DNA from: CALGLS01 sp047626155
GTDB taxonomy: Bacteria > Bacteroidota > Bacteroidia > Chitinophagales > Saprospiraceae
Reading direction: 5' to 3'
NCBI GenBank assembly: GCA_047626155.1
Contig: JBLHRR010000010.1
Location: 1 to 64,000 of the forward strand
DNA: 64,000 nt
Made by a program: the position numbers and the translations under genes. Below are positions 8,362-18,784 of the stretch, piece by piece; positions within the stretch are counted from its first letter, which is position 1; each line of letters opens with the position of its first letter. Under the pieces are notes generated by a model that did not search any database, had not been told where the DNA came from, and saw only the letters and a program-made list of their open reading frames with translations.

Positions 8362-9708
8362 ATGAAAGACCAAACTACCCTTTTCTGGTTTCGCCGCGAT
8401 CTCAGATTACAAGACAACGCAGGCTTATACCATGCGCTCCGGCACAGTAAAAATGTGATTCCAGTCTTCATCTTCGACAAAAATATTCTGGATGAACTGA
8501 AAGGTGGAGCCGATGCTCGGGTTCAGTTTTTATGGGATACCTTAAACGAACTTAAGGAGGAATTGGAAAAAATGGGTGCATCACTATTGGTCAAATACGG
8601 AACACCTGAAAAGGTCTGGAAAGAACTCATCTCCACGCATCAGCCCCAAGCCGTTTACACTAACCGAGACTACGAAACCTACGCAATCGAAAGGGACGAG
8701 CAGATAAAAAATCTACTGCTCAAAGAAGAGATCACTTTCCACACTTTCAAAGATCAGGTTATTTTTGAAAAACTGGAAGTAACTAAAGCTGATGGCCTGC
8801 CTTACACTGTTTTTACGCCCTACAAAAAAATCTGGTTGAAAAAGCTAGAAACGAAAAAAGCTGTCCGAGGTGGAAAAGGCTCTTATTATTTTCAGTCTTA
8901 TCCTACAGAGAAATATTTTGATGCTTTCGCAAAAGTACCAAATGCAAGCGCGATACCTACATTAAAAGAAATGGGATTTGAAAAGTCTAACATTAATATT
9001 CCGTCAAAAAAAGTAGCGCAGAAAATTATCAAGAAATATGACGAGCAAAGAGATTTTCCAGCTATCGAAGGAACGTCTCGTTTGGGTATCCATTTTCGAT
9101 TTGGCACAATAAGTATCCGGGAAAAAGCTAGAAAAGCAGCAAGTTTGAATGCGACTTATCTAAGCGAGCTGGTCTGGCGAGATTTTTACGCGATGATACT
9201 CGCCAACTTTCCTCATGTGGTAACAAAACCCTTCCGGGCAAAATACAGTTTCGTGGAATGGCGTTACGATGAAAATGATTTCAAAAAGTGGTGTGAAGGA
9301 AAAACCGGTTACCCAATGGTCGATGCAGGCATGCGTCAGCTCAATGAAACGGGCTTCATGCACAACCGGGTTAGAATGGTTGTGGCAAGTTTTCTAACAA
9401 AACATTTACTAATTGACTGGCGATGGGGAGAGGCTTATTTCGCTAAAAAATTATTAGACTTCGATTTGGCAAGTAACAGTGGAGGTTGGCAATGGGCTGC
9501 GGGTTGTGGCACTGATGCCGCTCCTTACTTCAGGATATTCAACCCAGAATCTCAGTTAAAAAAATTCGATCCTCAATTTAAATACGTAAAACAATGGGTC
9601 CCCGAATACGGAACGGATGCTTATCCTGAACCTATGGTGGAACACAAATTCGCCAGAGAACGCTGTTTGGAAAGATATAAAGCCGGATTGGCTCAGGCTG
9701 AGCTTTAA
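8362..9708 (+). CDS. phrB: Deoxyribodipyrimidine photolyase (cryptochrome/photolyase family)
   Basis: A 448-residue light-dependent DNA repair flavoprotein that splits cyclobutane pyrimidine dimers. The N-terminal photolyase alpha/beta domain (about residues 3-165) begins with L-F-W-F-R-R-D-L-R-L-Q-D-N. The FAD-binding domain (about 200-440) shows E-G-T-S-R-L-G-I-H-F-R-F-G, L-V-W-R-D-F-Y, T-G-Y-P-M-V-D-A-G-M-R-Q-L, M-H-N-R-V-R-M-V-V-A-S-F and G-G-W-Q-W-A-A-G-C-G-T-D-A-A-P-Y-F. Length is normal for class I. I chose the ATG at 8362 because the frame upstream of it runs into the 138-bp repeat. Class I CPD photolyase is the best call; (6-4) or DASH activity is less likely given the motifs and length. 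Confidence 0.93.
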   Translation: MKDQTTLFWFRRDLRLQDNAGLYHALRHSKNVIPVFIFDKNILDELKGGADARVQFLWDTLNELKEELEKMGASLLVKYGTPEKVWKELISTHQPQAVYTNRDYETYAIERDEQIKNLLLKEEITFHTFKDQVIFEKLEVTKADGLPYTVFTPYKKIWLKKLETKKAVRGGKGSYYFQSYPTEKYFDAFAKVPNASAIPTLKEMGFEKSNINIPSKKVAQKIIKKYDEQRDFPAIEGTSRLGIHFRFGTISIREKARKAASLNATYLSELVWRDFYAMILANFPHVVTKPFRAKYSFVEWRYDENDFKKWCEGKTGYPMVDAGMRQLNETGFMHNRVRMVVASFLTKHLLIDWRWGEAYFAKKLLDFDLASNSGGWQWAAGCGTDAAPYFRIFNPESQLKKFDPQFKYVKQWVPEYGTDAYPEPMVEHKFARERCLERYKAGLAQAEL

Positions 9709-9767
9709 CGGCAAAGAAAGGAAGAAGCAAGGCCTGTCATTCCGAGCGAGCGCAGCGAGTCGAGGAA

Positions 9768-10397
9768 CTAGAACCGGTAACAACGCTTATTACGTTTTCT
9801 CTTTTTAGGAACTCTCTTTCGCTTCTGCTTCTTAAACGTTTTATTAAAAGCTTTAAACTGATACTTACTGCTTTTACTCTTAGTTGCGGTATAATTCGAA
9901 GAACGAGAACTTTTTTGCGTTGTCGTTCTTACTATTGGTTCCTCTAGTGTTACCGGAGCAGGAGTAGCGATGATCCCTTCTTCTAAGTCTGCTTCAAAGC
10001 GATCTTCTTTTACGATCTTTATGGTATTACTTACAGGAGCTTCCGTTGTTTCTTGCTGTGTATTTTCAACCGCAGCAGTAAAAATTGGAGCCTCATTCGT
10101 AACAGGCATACTTTCCGTTACTGACTGAATATCGATCTTATCATTTGAAGGTAGAGCTGCTGTAGCTACCTCAGGAGGCGTTTCCTGTCTGGTGGTAATC
10201 CGAATAACCTGATGCATTCCAACATCATCAAGATCGAATTGATCATTTAAAATGTCCATATCATTCGCAGCGTCTTCTTTGACAACAATCGTTGTCAAAG
10301 AAGACGATTTGTCCTGATACTTGTCTTTGACTTGAGCTTGCATAGTAGCGCATACAAAAAGTAAGGCCATTAACGAGGTGAGTAAAGTTTTGTTCAT
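9768..10397 (-). CDS. Hypothetical exported protein with very basic C terminus
   Basis: 209 residues, no family recognised. A signal peptide is evident (N-K-T-L-L-T-S-L-M-A-L-L-F-V-C-A, cleavage after M-Q-A-Q). The middle is acidic, low-complexity and Thr/Glu/Pro-rich. The last 50 residues are strongly cationic (K-S-S-K-Y-Q-F-K, then K-K-Q-K-R-K-R-V-P-K-K-R-K-R). Such a tail could bind polyanions such as LPS, DNA or peptidoglycan, but this is inference. The 3' end abuts a GC-rich repeat-like segment (GAGCGAGCGCAGCGAGTCGA) at about 9744-9763, between it and the convergent photolyase gene. Confidence 0.6.
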   Translation of the reverse strand: MNKTLLTSLMALLFVCATMQAQVKDKYQDKSSSLTTIVVKEDAANDMDILNDQFDLDDVGMHQVIRITTRQETPPEVATAALPSNDKIDIQSVTESMPVTNEAPIFTAAVENTQQETTEAPVSNTIKIVKEDRFEADLEEGIIATPAPVTLEEPIVRTTTQKSSRSSNYTATKSKSSKYQFKAFNKTFKKQKRKRVPKKRKRNKRCYRF

Positions 10398-11002
10398 GGG
10401 ATTAGAATATTTGGGATAAGCTTAGGAATCCTAAGCTATCTCGTTATGGGTTTATAAAAATGTTCAGTTTAAAGCTGAATTGCACAAGTGATTATGTTCA
10501 TGATATGTGGGAGAGTGTGCATCCGATATATCATTTATAACGGTAAAGTATTATAAATCGTTTCATAAAGGGGACTTTACATATGTAAAAATATAATATT
10601 TAACGTCGTCTCTGAAATAATCGGGCCATAATTCCTTTGATAGATGTTGGTTACTCAATAGAGGTTATTCCAAATAGAATGGTACGGTCGGCCGGAAACC
10701 GAAGACCCGAAACCGAATAACCTCTAATATCGTTTTAAAAAAAAGGGAAATACACGACTCAATCGGTTCAAAGTAACGAGGAGTATTTAGGGTTTCTTAT
10801 TTATAATAATTTGATAATTAAGTAACTACAAGCGGAATACGGCTTTTTAAGGGTAGGGATGTGACAAGACTTTTTTGAGGTAGACTGTGAGTTTCTTGAT
10901 TGGTAAAAAGTCTTTTTGTGTCATGATTATCTTATTCATATACAAATTTACTTGATAATCAGCACCTTAGGAATACCCGCATATCGGTATTTGTCAAATA
11001 AT
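10398..11002. other. Intergenic region holding an inverted-repeat element
   Basis: No gene was recognised. It holds the upstream region of the basic exported protein and the 68-bp element at 10659-10726; the rest is AT-rich. Confidence 0.45.
10659..10726. repeat. 12-bp-TIR element, copy A (68 bp)
   Basis: Perfect 12-bp terminal inverted repeats TAGAGGTTATTC and GAATAACCTCTA enclose a GC-rich core with CGGTCGGCCGG and repeated A-A-C-C-G-A-A units. Copy B at 18785-18866 has the same termini and nearly the same core, in the same orientation. Confidence 0.75.
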
Positions 11003-11042
11003 AAAAAAAAGAGGTACGATCATCTTCATGACCGTACCTCTT
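11003..11042 (-). terminator. Terminator of the giant lectin/Calx-beta gene
   Basis: Read on the minus strand, a 15-bp stem AAGAGGTACGGTCAT / ATGATCGTACCTCTT (one G-U) with loop GAAG is followed by eight T. It lies 50 bp after the stop. Confidence 0.85.
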
Positions 11043-11091
11043 GGTTTTTAGTTTACTGAACACTCCGTCCGCTTGCAGAGGAGTAGCTCCT

Positions 11092-14000
11092 TTAGTTCGC
11101 CTTCAATAACTTATTCACCAGCTGACGGTATCCGCTACCTGTAGTGTAAATAAAGTAGTAACCAGTTTGCCATTTAGAAACATTTAGATCTATTCGATCC
11201 ATACCGGGTGCCATTGTAAATCGTTTCACAATCGACCCCTGAGCATTGACCACCTCAAAATCAGTCTGTTTTTCTAATGGCGTAGAGAATATTAATGTAG
11301 TCAGGTCAATGGCTGGATTTGGGAATATGATTCCTTTATTACCATCTGTAAACTTAATCGTAATGTCCTTCACTGCTGAATATTGGAATTGACCATCTAC
11401 CAAAACCTGCTTCACTCTATAGTAGTTCAAACCAAAGGAAACCATATCATCAACGTATTCGTATAACATTGCATTCCCGGATTTAGAACCGCTATCGTTA
11501 GAACCGATAATATCGAAATTAATTCCATCTAAGGAATGTTCAACCTCATAGATCGCTCCTCCAGGCTCATTAGTCGCTTTCCAATCGAGCATTACTTCAT
11601 CATCAGGATTTAGCGCAAGTCGTAATTCCAGATTGTTCTGAACTAGGTTGTTCGCACAAGCCGGATCTCCTTCTGCCAATACCGTGATTATCTGATCAAT
11701 TATCGCAGAACATCCAAAGCTATTGGTCACAGACAGACGAACTAATTTCTCTCCACCAGAGGTGAAGGTAAAGTTCACTTCTTGTCCGCTTCTACCTCCT
11801 ATGAACGTAGAATTAGTACTTGGTCCGTTGAAGAAATACCAGTCATAAGCAGCATTTGTTCCTACATCGAAAGCAGCCAAATAAAGAACAGAACCCGAAC
11901 AGATTGGATCGCTCAGTACTTCAAATTCAGCGGTAATGTCATCACCCATTACTTCTACCTCAACAAAGTTAGACATCCCCGTCCATTCTTCACAACCAGA
12001 ACGTTTGCTGAAACGGATATAATAAGTCGTCTGATTAATAGTCCCTGGTTTGTATATAATTTGATCAGCAATATTGATAACCGTCCAGTTGGGATCGTCA
12101 AAACCTTGAGGAGCAGTACCTGAAATACTTGCTGCCCAACGGTATTCAATGGTACCATTACCACCACTTGGTGCTGTAATATTGGTTAGGTCACCTGGGT
12201 TGAAAGGAGCACAACCACTCTGGTCATTTCCAATCTGCCCACCATCCGTGATATTGCTACAAGAAGAACAAGCCGGATCGTTATTTCCTAACACTGTTAT
12301 TAGATGGTCTACGCTAAATTCACATCCTTCAAATGCTACATTTAATCTTACCAGCTTCTGTCCCGCGGAAGTGAAAGACATTCCCACCGATTTGCCAGTC
12401 TGGCTACCAATGTATGTTGTACTTGTTGTTGTTCCATTAAAAAAGTACCAGTTATAACTAGCTCCTGTTCCGACAGGGAAGGCATCGAAAATGGCCATTG
12501 AATTAATACAGATCGGTTCTGAAACGGTAAAGTCTGTTTCCAGATCGCTACAATCTCTATGGAAACCAGCATCTATATCGTCAATTACATCATTAAAGCC
12601 AACGCTAATACTTCCGGTATTCCCAGTATTTGAATCAGCATTTGAATCCAATGCTTCGTCATTACCAGCAGAAGTAGGTGCTGCGATAAAGTCCTGCGGA
12701 GCCGTAAAGCCAATTTCGTAATTCCCTGGATCAAGATTGTCGAAAGAGTAGATACCATCAGGTCCACTGACCGTACTATTGGTATAAACATTCCCACCAC
12801 TTTGAAGCCCATTAATTGTAACTGGCAATCCAGCTAAACCTTCTTCACCAGTATCCTGAATTCCGTTTTGATTCTCATCATTCCAAATTCTGTTTCCAAT
12901 TACTGCACGTGCATTTAATGTTGCATTACTTGAACTTGTACAGCCATTGTTATCCGTTATCGTCACACCATAGTATCCACTAGGCAAACCATTGATGGCA
13001 GAATTAGTCTGACCATTGCTCCAGGCAAAAGTGTAAGGACCGGTTCCTCCACTGGCAGCTACCTGTAAAACACCATTCGATGAACTTGTTGAAGAGGGCA
13101 TATTTATAACATTAATTTCTGCATTCAAGTTAGCCGCTGGTTGAGCAACAGTAATACAATCAATACTTGTACATCCACTACAATCCGTAACGGTTACACA
13201 GTAAGTGCCTGCTTTATTAACAACTACTGTTGCTGCAGACGCACTGTTTACGCCAGGTCCAGACCAGTTGTAAGTATTGGTTTCCATAGGAGACTGAGAA
13301 CTACAACATCCATTCACTCTTAAACCAGCCAATTCAAATAAGTCACAATCTTCATCATCTGGTGTACCTCCGATTTCAACTCTAAGCGTACTTCCTGTTT
13401 CAACCAAAATTGGTGAGTCAGGACCTACTGTTTTAGTTAGAATTTGATTCTCCTCAACATTCACAATCTTCGTTGCAATCAATACATCATCTACAAAAAA
13501 CTTAATCGTTGCATCGTAAGAAGTAGGGCAGGAGCTGCTATTCGCTGTTCCACCTGCATTGCTGCCATCTGTTGGATACCAGAAGTCTGCTTCTATTTCT
13601 TTAAACTCAAAAGGACTGTTTGCCTTCATTGTGAAATCCCAACTATTGAACATACTCGCAATACAAATGATGTTGTTGTTACAAGAAGAATTCACAGGGC
13701 CTTCTGTAGGACAAATACCTGAAACGTCAGCCAGACAAGAAGCAATCCCAGAGGGGAATAAACATTCTGTCGGATCATCACAACTACCGTTGTAAGTTAC
13801 TAAAGTCGTATTACTACAATCAGGTGGTGTACAAACAGCTGCACCATCAACCATTGCGGTGATTGCTACATTGTCTCCACTACAAATAGTCACATCATCT
13901 CCTAAGGTAACAGTAAGGTCGCATGGGGAAGCAACTCCGGCGCAGGTACATCCGTCTGATTGAATGATATCGTTGATTGTATTTGCATTGTTATCGTTAC

Positions 14001-17000
14001 AGGCAGTTCCCGGAACTGTTGGTAAGTTGGCATCGTTTGGTGCACAGTCATCATTGTCGCAAAGGCCATCGTCATCTGCATCCGGACATGGAATATCACC
14101 ATCTAAAATTGTAATTGTTCCTTGAGGATCACTTACGTTTCCGTTGGTTGGATTAGATAAATTGACTAGAAAACTCTCTGTATCTTCCGGATCATTATCA
14201 TCTACAATAACAAAGGTGACATCCACACAAGTTTCACCAGCCGGGATTGTTGCCTGAGCTGATTTAGCTTCATAGTCAATTCCGGAGATTGCAGCTGCAT
14301 TAGATGTAGCATAGTTCACTGTTACAGGAACCGTAGTGGTTTGATCTAAGCAAATTTGCAAAGTAGCTGTTCCATCTTCCTCGTTTACGGTGATATCGTT
14401 GATGGTAATATTAGGCACCACAGGAGGTTCTTTATCGGTATCAAGAATGGTTACTAGTCCAGAAGGGTTTCCAATGTTAGCATTTATAGGCGCACTAAGA
14501 TTTACAAAGAAAGGCTCTTTCGGTTCCGGATTTTCATCATCAATAATAACGAAGGTGACATCCACACAAGTTTCACCAGCCGGGATGGTTGCCTGAGCTG
14601 ATTTAGCTTCATAATCAATTCCGGAGATTGCAGCTGCATTAGATGTAGCATAGTTTACTGTTACAGGAACCGTAGTGGTTTGATCTAAGCAAATTTGCAA
14701 AGTAGCTGTTCCATCTTCCTCGTTTACGGTGATATCGTTGATGGTAATATTAGGCACCACAGGAGGTTCTTTATCGGTATCAAGAATGGTTACTAGTCCA
14801 GAAGGGTTTCCAATGTTAGCATTTATAGGCGCACTAAGATTTACAAAGAAAGGCTCTTTCGGTTCCGGATTTTCATCATCAATAATAACGAAGGTGACAT
14901 CCACACAAGTTTCACCAGCCGGGATGGTTGCCTGAGCTGATTTAGCTTCATAATCAATTCCGGAGATTGCAGCTGCATTAGATGTAGCATAGTTTACTGT
15001 TACAGGAACCGTAGTGGTTTGATCTAAGCAAATTTGCAAAGTAGCTGTTCCATCTTCCTCGTTTACGGTAATGTCGTTGATGCTAATGGAAGGCTGAACG
15101 ATAACCATTGCACCTGCCACATCAAGGCTGGCACAAATAGCTCCTCCTCCCTGGATAAGCAATGCATTCACATCAAAGCCAGTAGTTGTTCCAAATTGTA
15201 CAATACCTAGATCCAGCGTGTTTGGATCGTATACCAAAGAATGAATGGTATATTTTCCTAATTCAGTTACTTCAAAAGAAGGATTAGGTCCAGCATTAAT
15301 GATGATAAGGTTGATTCCTTTAGTCAGTACAAAGAGTTGGTTGAAACCAGCAGGAATGTTGGCGTCACCATTTGCAGTAGCTGTTATCGTAGCGGTTCCA
15401 TTGACCAATTGAACAGTAGGCTGGTCGGTAGACATAGAACCAGCGTCAACGGTACAAGGCTCTTTATCTGTATCCAGAATGTTAACGGTACCTTGCGGAT
15501 CACTTATGTTTCCGTTGGCTGGATTAGACAAATTGACCACAAAGTTCTCCGTATCTTCTGGATCATTGTCATCTACAATGTCAAAAGTAACAGAGATACA
15601 ATTCTCGCTCTCAGGAATAGTTACCGTTGCATTTTTATTGTTATAATCTGAATCGTCGATAGCTGAAGCATCCGCTGTCGCGTAATCAACAGTAACTGAA
15701 ACAGTAGTAGTTTGGTCTAGGCAAATTTCCAAAGTAGCGGTACCGTCTTCCTCGTTTACAGTAATGTCGTTAATGCTAATGTTAGGAACTACAATGTCGG
15801 TGCCTAAGCAAGTACAGCTATCAGCTTGGATGATATCATTTATTGTATAAGAATTGTTATCATCACAAGCTGATCCGACTGTAGTCGGAAGCATTGGATT
15901 GTTCGGTTCGCAATCTTCATTGTCGCAAATACCATCATTGTCTGCGTCTGTGACTGTAACCGTGGCATTGTCAGAATCTGTATCTCCAACACAGTCTGTT
16001 ACGGTTACCGTGTAGGTTGTTGTAGCGCCAGGCTGAATAGTTATGCTCGGCGTAGTAGCGCTATTAGACCAAAGGTATGTGACTGTATTGTTGGATTGGG
16101 TAGCGCAACAGTCTCCAAATGCTCTGATGTCGTCAATATCCCAAGCGGATATATCCGCTCCGTTTCCAATTTGGTCATAAGCTAATAACTCAAAACTATA
16201 AAGTGCTATATCATCTGACTGGAAGTTGATGTCACTTGAGAAGTCAAAAGTTCTCATACTCCAATTGTTGGTAGAAGTATTGAGATTCGTTTGTTTAAAA
16301 ATTTCAACTCCATTTTTCAAAACCCTAATTCCATATTTTGTAGGATAGTTGTTAGGGCCTGTGCTACTCGTGTATCCTGTTTGTGACCAAATGAAAGTGC
16401 TTGGTGCAAATTCTTTAAACGTAAGTTTAGTGATACCACTATTGCCATTACTAGGATCAATAGAGATGTCAAAACGAAGTGCTTTAGGATGGTTGTCCAC
16501 AAAGTTGTTAATGTCTGGCATTCCTAAGCAGACGGCATCTCCAGGATCTTCATTACCTGCATCATCTGTACAGGAGTGGTTTCCATCAAAACGATATAGT
16601 CCAGAAGCCGTTACAGAAGCGCAGGATAGACCATTAGTGGATGAAGTCATTTCAGAGTAATCGGAATTAGATCCGTCACCACTGAAAGAAGCGCAATCTT
16701 CCAAATCCCATTTAGCTATTTGTTGAGCATTGCTACCGTTACCAAAACCACAAGGAGTTTGGCAACTGCTCTCGTCTGTGTAAGTAGCCGTTAAGGTAAC
16801 AGTCTCACCAGGACAAATACCTTGGTCTGATTGTACAGTTACTTTGATACTGCCATTTTGATTTGGCCCACTGTTACCAGCGCAAGTACAGCCATCAGCT
16901 TGGATGACATCGTTTATTGTATTAGAATTGTTATCATTACAAGAAGTTCCGGGGTTAGCAGGAATATTGGGATTGTTCGGTGCACAATCATCTACGTTGC

Positions 17001-18129
17001 AAGTGCCATCATTATCTGAGTCTGCGCAATTTTCGCAATCATCTGCCCCCCCGGATAGTTTGATATTTATATCTCCGACGTGACCACCGCTGTTTGCGTC
17101 CAGCGAAATGTCTCCACCACTATTGGGCTGCTGAGTAATAAATCCAGTAAACGAGGTGGACATACCAAAGGCGTTGGCAGTACCTGTTGCGTTGGCCCCA
17201 ACTCCTAACTGCGGCGCAGTTCCATAGGAACTAATATTTATAACAGCTCCGTCTATAAGTTGCTTTCCTTTAAGTGTTCCGGAAAAATCTTGATAGTAGT
17301 AAAAATTATTAGTGTTTGGATTCAAACAACTGTGCGGTTTTGGACTGTTAGGCGCCGTTTCTGTTTTACCAGTTAGTGTGATGTCAATGTCAAAAACAAT
17401 ATTACTTTGTTCATTATTGGCCCATCTAGCGGTATAAGTTGCAGTACCATTAGTATATTCTATTAATTCTCCATTTGAGATGGAATAATAGAAGTCCTCT
17501 CCTTCAACTTTTAACCATCCAGCATAAGTTTCATCATTGTTACAGTTTACAACATTACTTGCTGTTCTTGTCGTACAAATAGGTACTGTTGGAGGTGGTG
17601 GATTGTTTGGGTCCGGACAAGGAATTTCTAGTACGTACTCTGCCTCGAAAGAAGCCGTTCTATCGGTCCACTTACCATTGGATTTTAACAAACGAACATA
17701 GTGTTCATTGCCATTATCGTTATTCGGCTCTCCAGTTTCCCAATAGGTATAAGAAGGGCTTAGTCCTTGAACGGTTTTAAAGTTGCCTTCGGAATCTTCA
17801 TCGGTCAAGCCAAGCCAGACATAGTCTGCCTGAATATTACTTCGAATGTATTCATTTTCCGCAGCGTTATTAATGATAAGTAAATGCCCACCACTTGACT
17901 CCGCAGCACTTTTAGCCTGGTGCCAGGTGAAGTTACTGGTGTTGGAGCAGTAGTATTTACTGTTGTTGTATTCTCCCAGATAAATCATATTATTTATCTG
18001 GTTGGATACTAAAGAGCAGTCGGGTGGTTGGTTACTGCTTTTAAAGGCAGCGGCCCCCGAATTAGCAAAACTTGTTAGAGACAGCAATAGTCCTAACAAG
18101 CCAAAAAGCACAGTTTTGCAATGCATCAT
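11092..18129 (-). CDS. Giant T9SS surface protein: C-type lectin, Calx-beta, SdrD-B-like modules
   Basis: A 2345-residue multidomain exported protein. In order: signal peptide (to about 22, cleavage near S-F-A-N); C-type lectin domain (about 45-170, W-L-G-L-T-D and W-E-T-G-E-P-N-N-D motifs, which suggest Ca-dependent glycan binding); acidic MopE/thrombospondin-3-like units (D-x-D-N-D-G-x-C-x-x-D-D-C-A-P-N-N) at about 365, 730 and 1347; four Calx-beta modules (about 780-880 and 1013-1345, the last three almost identical); an SdrD B-like module (about 1740-1860, G-N-R-I-W-N-D-E-N-Q-N-G-I-Q-D); PKD-like modules; and a type-A sorting domain from about 2265 (I-F-P-N-P-A). It is likely a calcium-stabilised adhesin displayed by T9SS. 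The internal segment with W-D-I-D-D-I-R-A is shared with the shorter gene at 18970-20190. Confidence 0.88.
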   Translation of the reverse strand: MMHCKTVLFGLLGLLLSLTSFANSGAAAFKSSNQPPDCSLVSNQINNMIYLGEYNNSKYYCSNTSNFTWHQAKSAAESSGGHLLIINNAAENEYIRSNIQADYVWLGLTDEDSEGNFKTVQGLSPSYTYWETGEPNNDNGNEHYVRLLKSNGKWTDRTASFEAEYVLEIPCPDPNNPPPPTVPICTTRTASNVVNCNNDETYAGWLKVEGEDFYYSISNGELIEYTNGTATYTARWANNEQSNIVFDIDITLTGKTETAPNSPKPHSCLNPNTNNFYYYQDFSGTLKGKQLIDGAVINISSYGTAPQLGVGANATGTANAFGMSTSFTGFITQQPNSGGDISLDANSGGHVGDINIKLSGGADDCENCADSDNDGTCNVDDCAPNNPNIPANPGTSCNDNNSNTINDVIQADGCTCAGNSGPNQNGSIKVTVQSDQGICPGETVTLTATYTDESSCQTPCGFGNGSNAQQIAKWDLEDCASFSGDGSNSDYSEMTSSTNGLSCASVTASGLYRFDGNHSCTDDAGNEDPGDAVCLGMPDINNFVDNHPKALRFDISIDPSNGNSGITKLTFKEFAPSTFIWSQTGYTSSTGPNNYPTKYGIRVLKNGVEIFKQTNLNTSTNNWSMRTFDFSSDINFQSDDIALYSFELLAYDQIGNGADISAWDIDDIRAFGDCCATQSNNTVTYLWSNSATTPSITIQPGATTTYTVTVTDCVGDTDSDNATVTVTDADNDGICDNEDCEPNNPMLPTTVGSACDDNNSYTINDIIQADSCTCLGTDIVVPNISINDITVNEEDGTATLEICLDQTTTVSVTVDYATADASAIDDSDYNNKNATVTIPESENCISVTFDIVDDNDPEDTENFVVNLSNPANGNISDPQGTVNILDTDKEPCTVDAGSMSTDQPTVQLVNGTATITATANGDANIPAGFNQLFVLTKGINLIIINAGPNPSFEVTELGKYTIHSLVYDPNTLDLGIVQFGTTTGFDVNALLIQGGGAICASLDVAGAMVIVQPSISINDITVNEEDGTATLQICLDQTTTVPVTVNYATSNAAAISGIDYEAKSAQATIPAGETCVDVTFVIIDDENPEPKEPFFVNLSAPINANIGNPSGLVTILDTDKEPPVVPNITINDITVNEEDGTATLQICLDQTTTVPVTVNYATSNAAAISGIDYEAKSAQATIPAGETCVDVTFVIIDDENPEPKEPFFVNLSAPINANIGNPSGLVTILDTDKEPPVVPNITINDITVNEEDGTATLQICLDQTTTVPVTVNYATSNAAAISGIDYEAKSAQATIPAGETCVDVTFVIVDDNDPEDTESFLVNLSNPTNGNVSDPQGTITILDGDIPCPDADDDGLCDNDDCAPNDANLPTVPGTACNDNNANTINDIIQSDGCTCAGVASPCDLTVTLGDDVTICSGDNVAITAMVDGAAVCTPPDCSNTTLVTYNGSCDDPTECLFPSGIASCLADVSGICPTEGPVNSSCNNNIICIASMFNSWDFTMKANSPFEFKEIEADFWYPTDGSNAGGTANSSSCPTSYDATIKFFVDDVLIATKIVNVEENQILTKTVGPDSPILVETGSTLRVEIGGTPDDEDCDLFELAGLRVNGCCSSQSPMETNTYNWSGPGVNSASAATVVVNKAGTYCVTVTDCSGCTSIDCITVAQPAANLNAEINVINMPSSTSSSNGVLQVAASGGTGPYTFAWSNGQTNSAINGLPSGYYGVTITDNNGCTSSSNATLNARAVIGNRIWNDENQNGIQDTGEEGLAGLPVTINGLQSGGNVYTNSTVSGPDGIYSFDNLDPGNYEIGFTAPQDFIAAPTSAGNDEALDSNADSNTGNTGSISVGFNDVIDDIDAGFHRDCSDLETDFTVSEPICINSMAIFDAFPVGTGASYNWYFFNGTTTSTTYIGSQTGKSVGMSFTSAGQKLVRLNVAFEGCEFSVDHLITVLGNNDPACSSCSNITDGGQIGNDQSGCAPFNPGDLTNITAPSGGNGTIEYRWAASISGTAPQGFDDPNWTVINIADQIIYKPGTINQTTYYIRFSKRSGCEEWTGMSNFVEVEVMGDDITAEFEVLSDPICSGSVLYLAAFDVGTNAAYDWYFFNGPSTNSTFIGGRSGQEVNFTFTSGGEKLVRLSVTNSFGCSAIIDQIITVLAEGDPACANNLVQNNLELRLALNPDDEVMLDWKATNEPGGAIYEVEHSLDGINFDIIGSNDSGSKSGNAMLYEYVDDMVSFGLNYYRVKQVLVDGQFQYSAVKDITIKFTDGNKGIIFPNPAIDLTTLIFSTPLEKQTDFEVVNAQGSIVKRFTMAPGMDRIDLNVSKWQTGYYFIYTTGSGYRQLVNKLLKAN
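14209..15085 (-). repeat. In-gene tandem repeat, 339-bp unit (Calx-beta)
   Basis: Three consecutive units repeat at exactly 339 bp (113 codons) with very few differences. The central portions are identical over more than 200 bp between units. Each encodes one Calx-beta domain beginning I-N-D-I-T-V-N-E-E-D-G-T-A. The outermost end of the last unit diverges to a different variant (D-D-N-D-P-E-D-T-E-S). The first Calx-beta module of the protein, near 15790, is a more distant relative. Confidence 0.9.
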
Positions 18130-18784
18130 AAGAGTTATAGGTTAAAAATAGTTCAGGAGCCGGTATAAAAGCTTTTTTGATTATTGAAAGCTGTCTAGAA
18201 AAGGCGTAAACACTATTTGTTTTCCGGGTACGGAATTAGTTAATTAATAATATTTTAATAAGTATTTTATTCGTTGTATTTTGATTGTAAAACAAAACGG
18301 GAGGGATGTATTTTGTTTGTTATATATAGAAGAGTATTTTACTGTTTAGTATTGATTATTATTCATGCCTAATTATAGATTTTAACTCAGCTAAACAATT
18401 ACGTCTTAAGCTGGCATCAGTTCAGAGTCAATAGGACATTCTTAAATGCGCCTTGTTCATGAACAGGGTGTTTGTTTATTCTCGGATGATTTGGCGATAT
18501 GGATATATCAGCCTTAGGTTTGTTCTTTGTTCCAAAATAATTTATTTGGATACCCTTAAAGATTCTGCAATTAGTGAACCACTTTGAACTCCTCACGGGA
18601 ATGGGTTTCAGGGAATTAGGAATTTAGGTTTTTTATAACTAGAAATGAATAAATACCTTAATGTATATTAACATTGAAAATGAGTTGGTTAGTAGGGCTG
18701 AGGTTTTTGGGTGAAATTATTTTTTTACTTAAAGAATAGGCTTTAAAATTATTTCACCCTGTCACAGAGAAAGAAAGAGGAGAC
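18130..18784. other. Long upstream region of the giant gene
   Basis: About 650 bp without a plausible gene. AT-rich; expected to hold the promoter of the leftward giant gene. No strong TAnnTTTG box at a standard distance was identified with confidence. Confidence 0.4.

Noticed and set aside
9730..9770. GC-rich GAGCGAGCGCAGCGAGTCGA as an attachment site or rRNA fragment
   Set aside because: Short, with no tRNA or integrase nearby; more likely a dispersed intergenic repeat between convergent genes.
14390..14935. Two identical 68-codon plus-strand frames
   Set aside because: Antisense shadows of the tandem Calx-beta repeats; useful only for measuring the 339-bp period.
14209..15085. Possible CRISPR-like array
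   Set aside because: Repeats are contiguous, 339 bp, in frame and encode a Calx-beta domain; no spacers.
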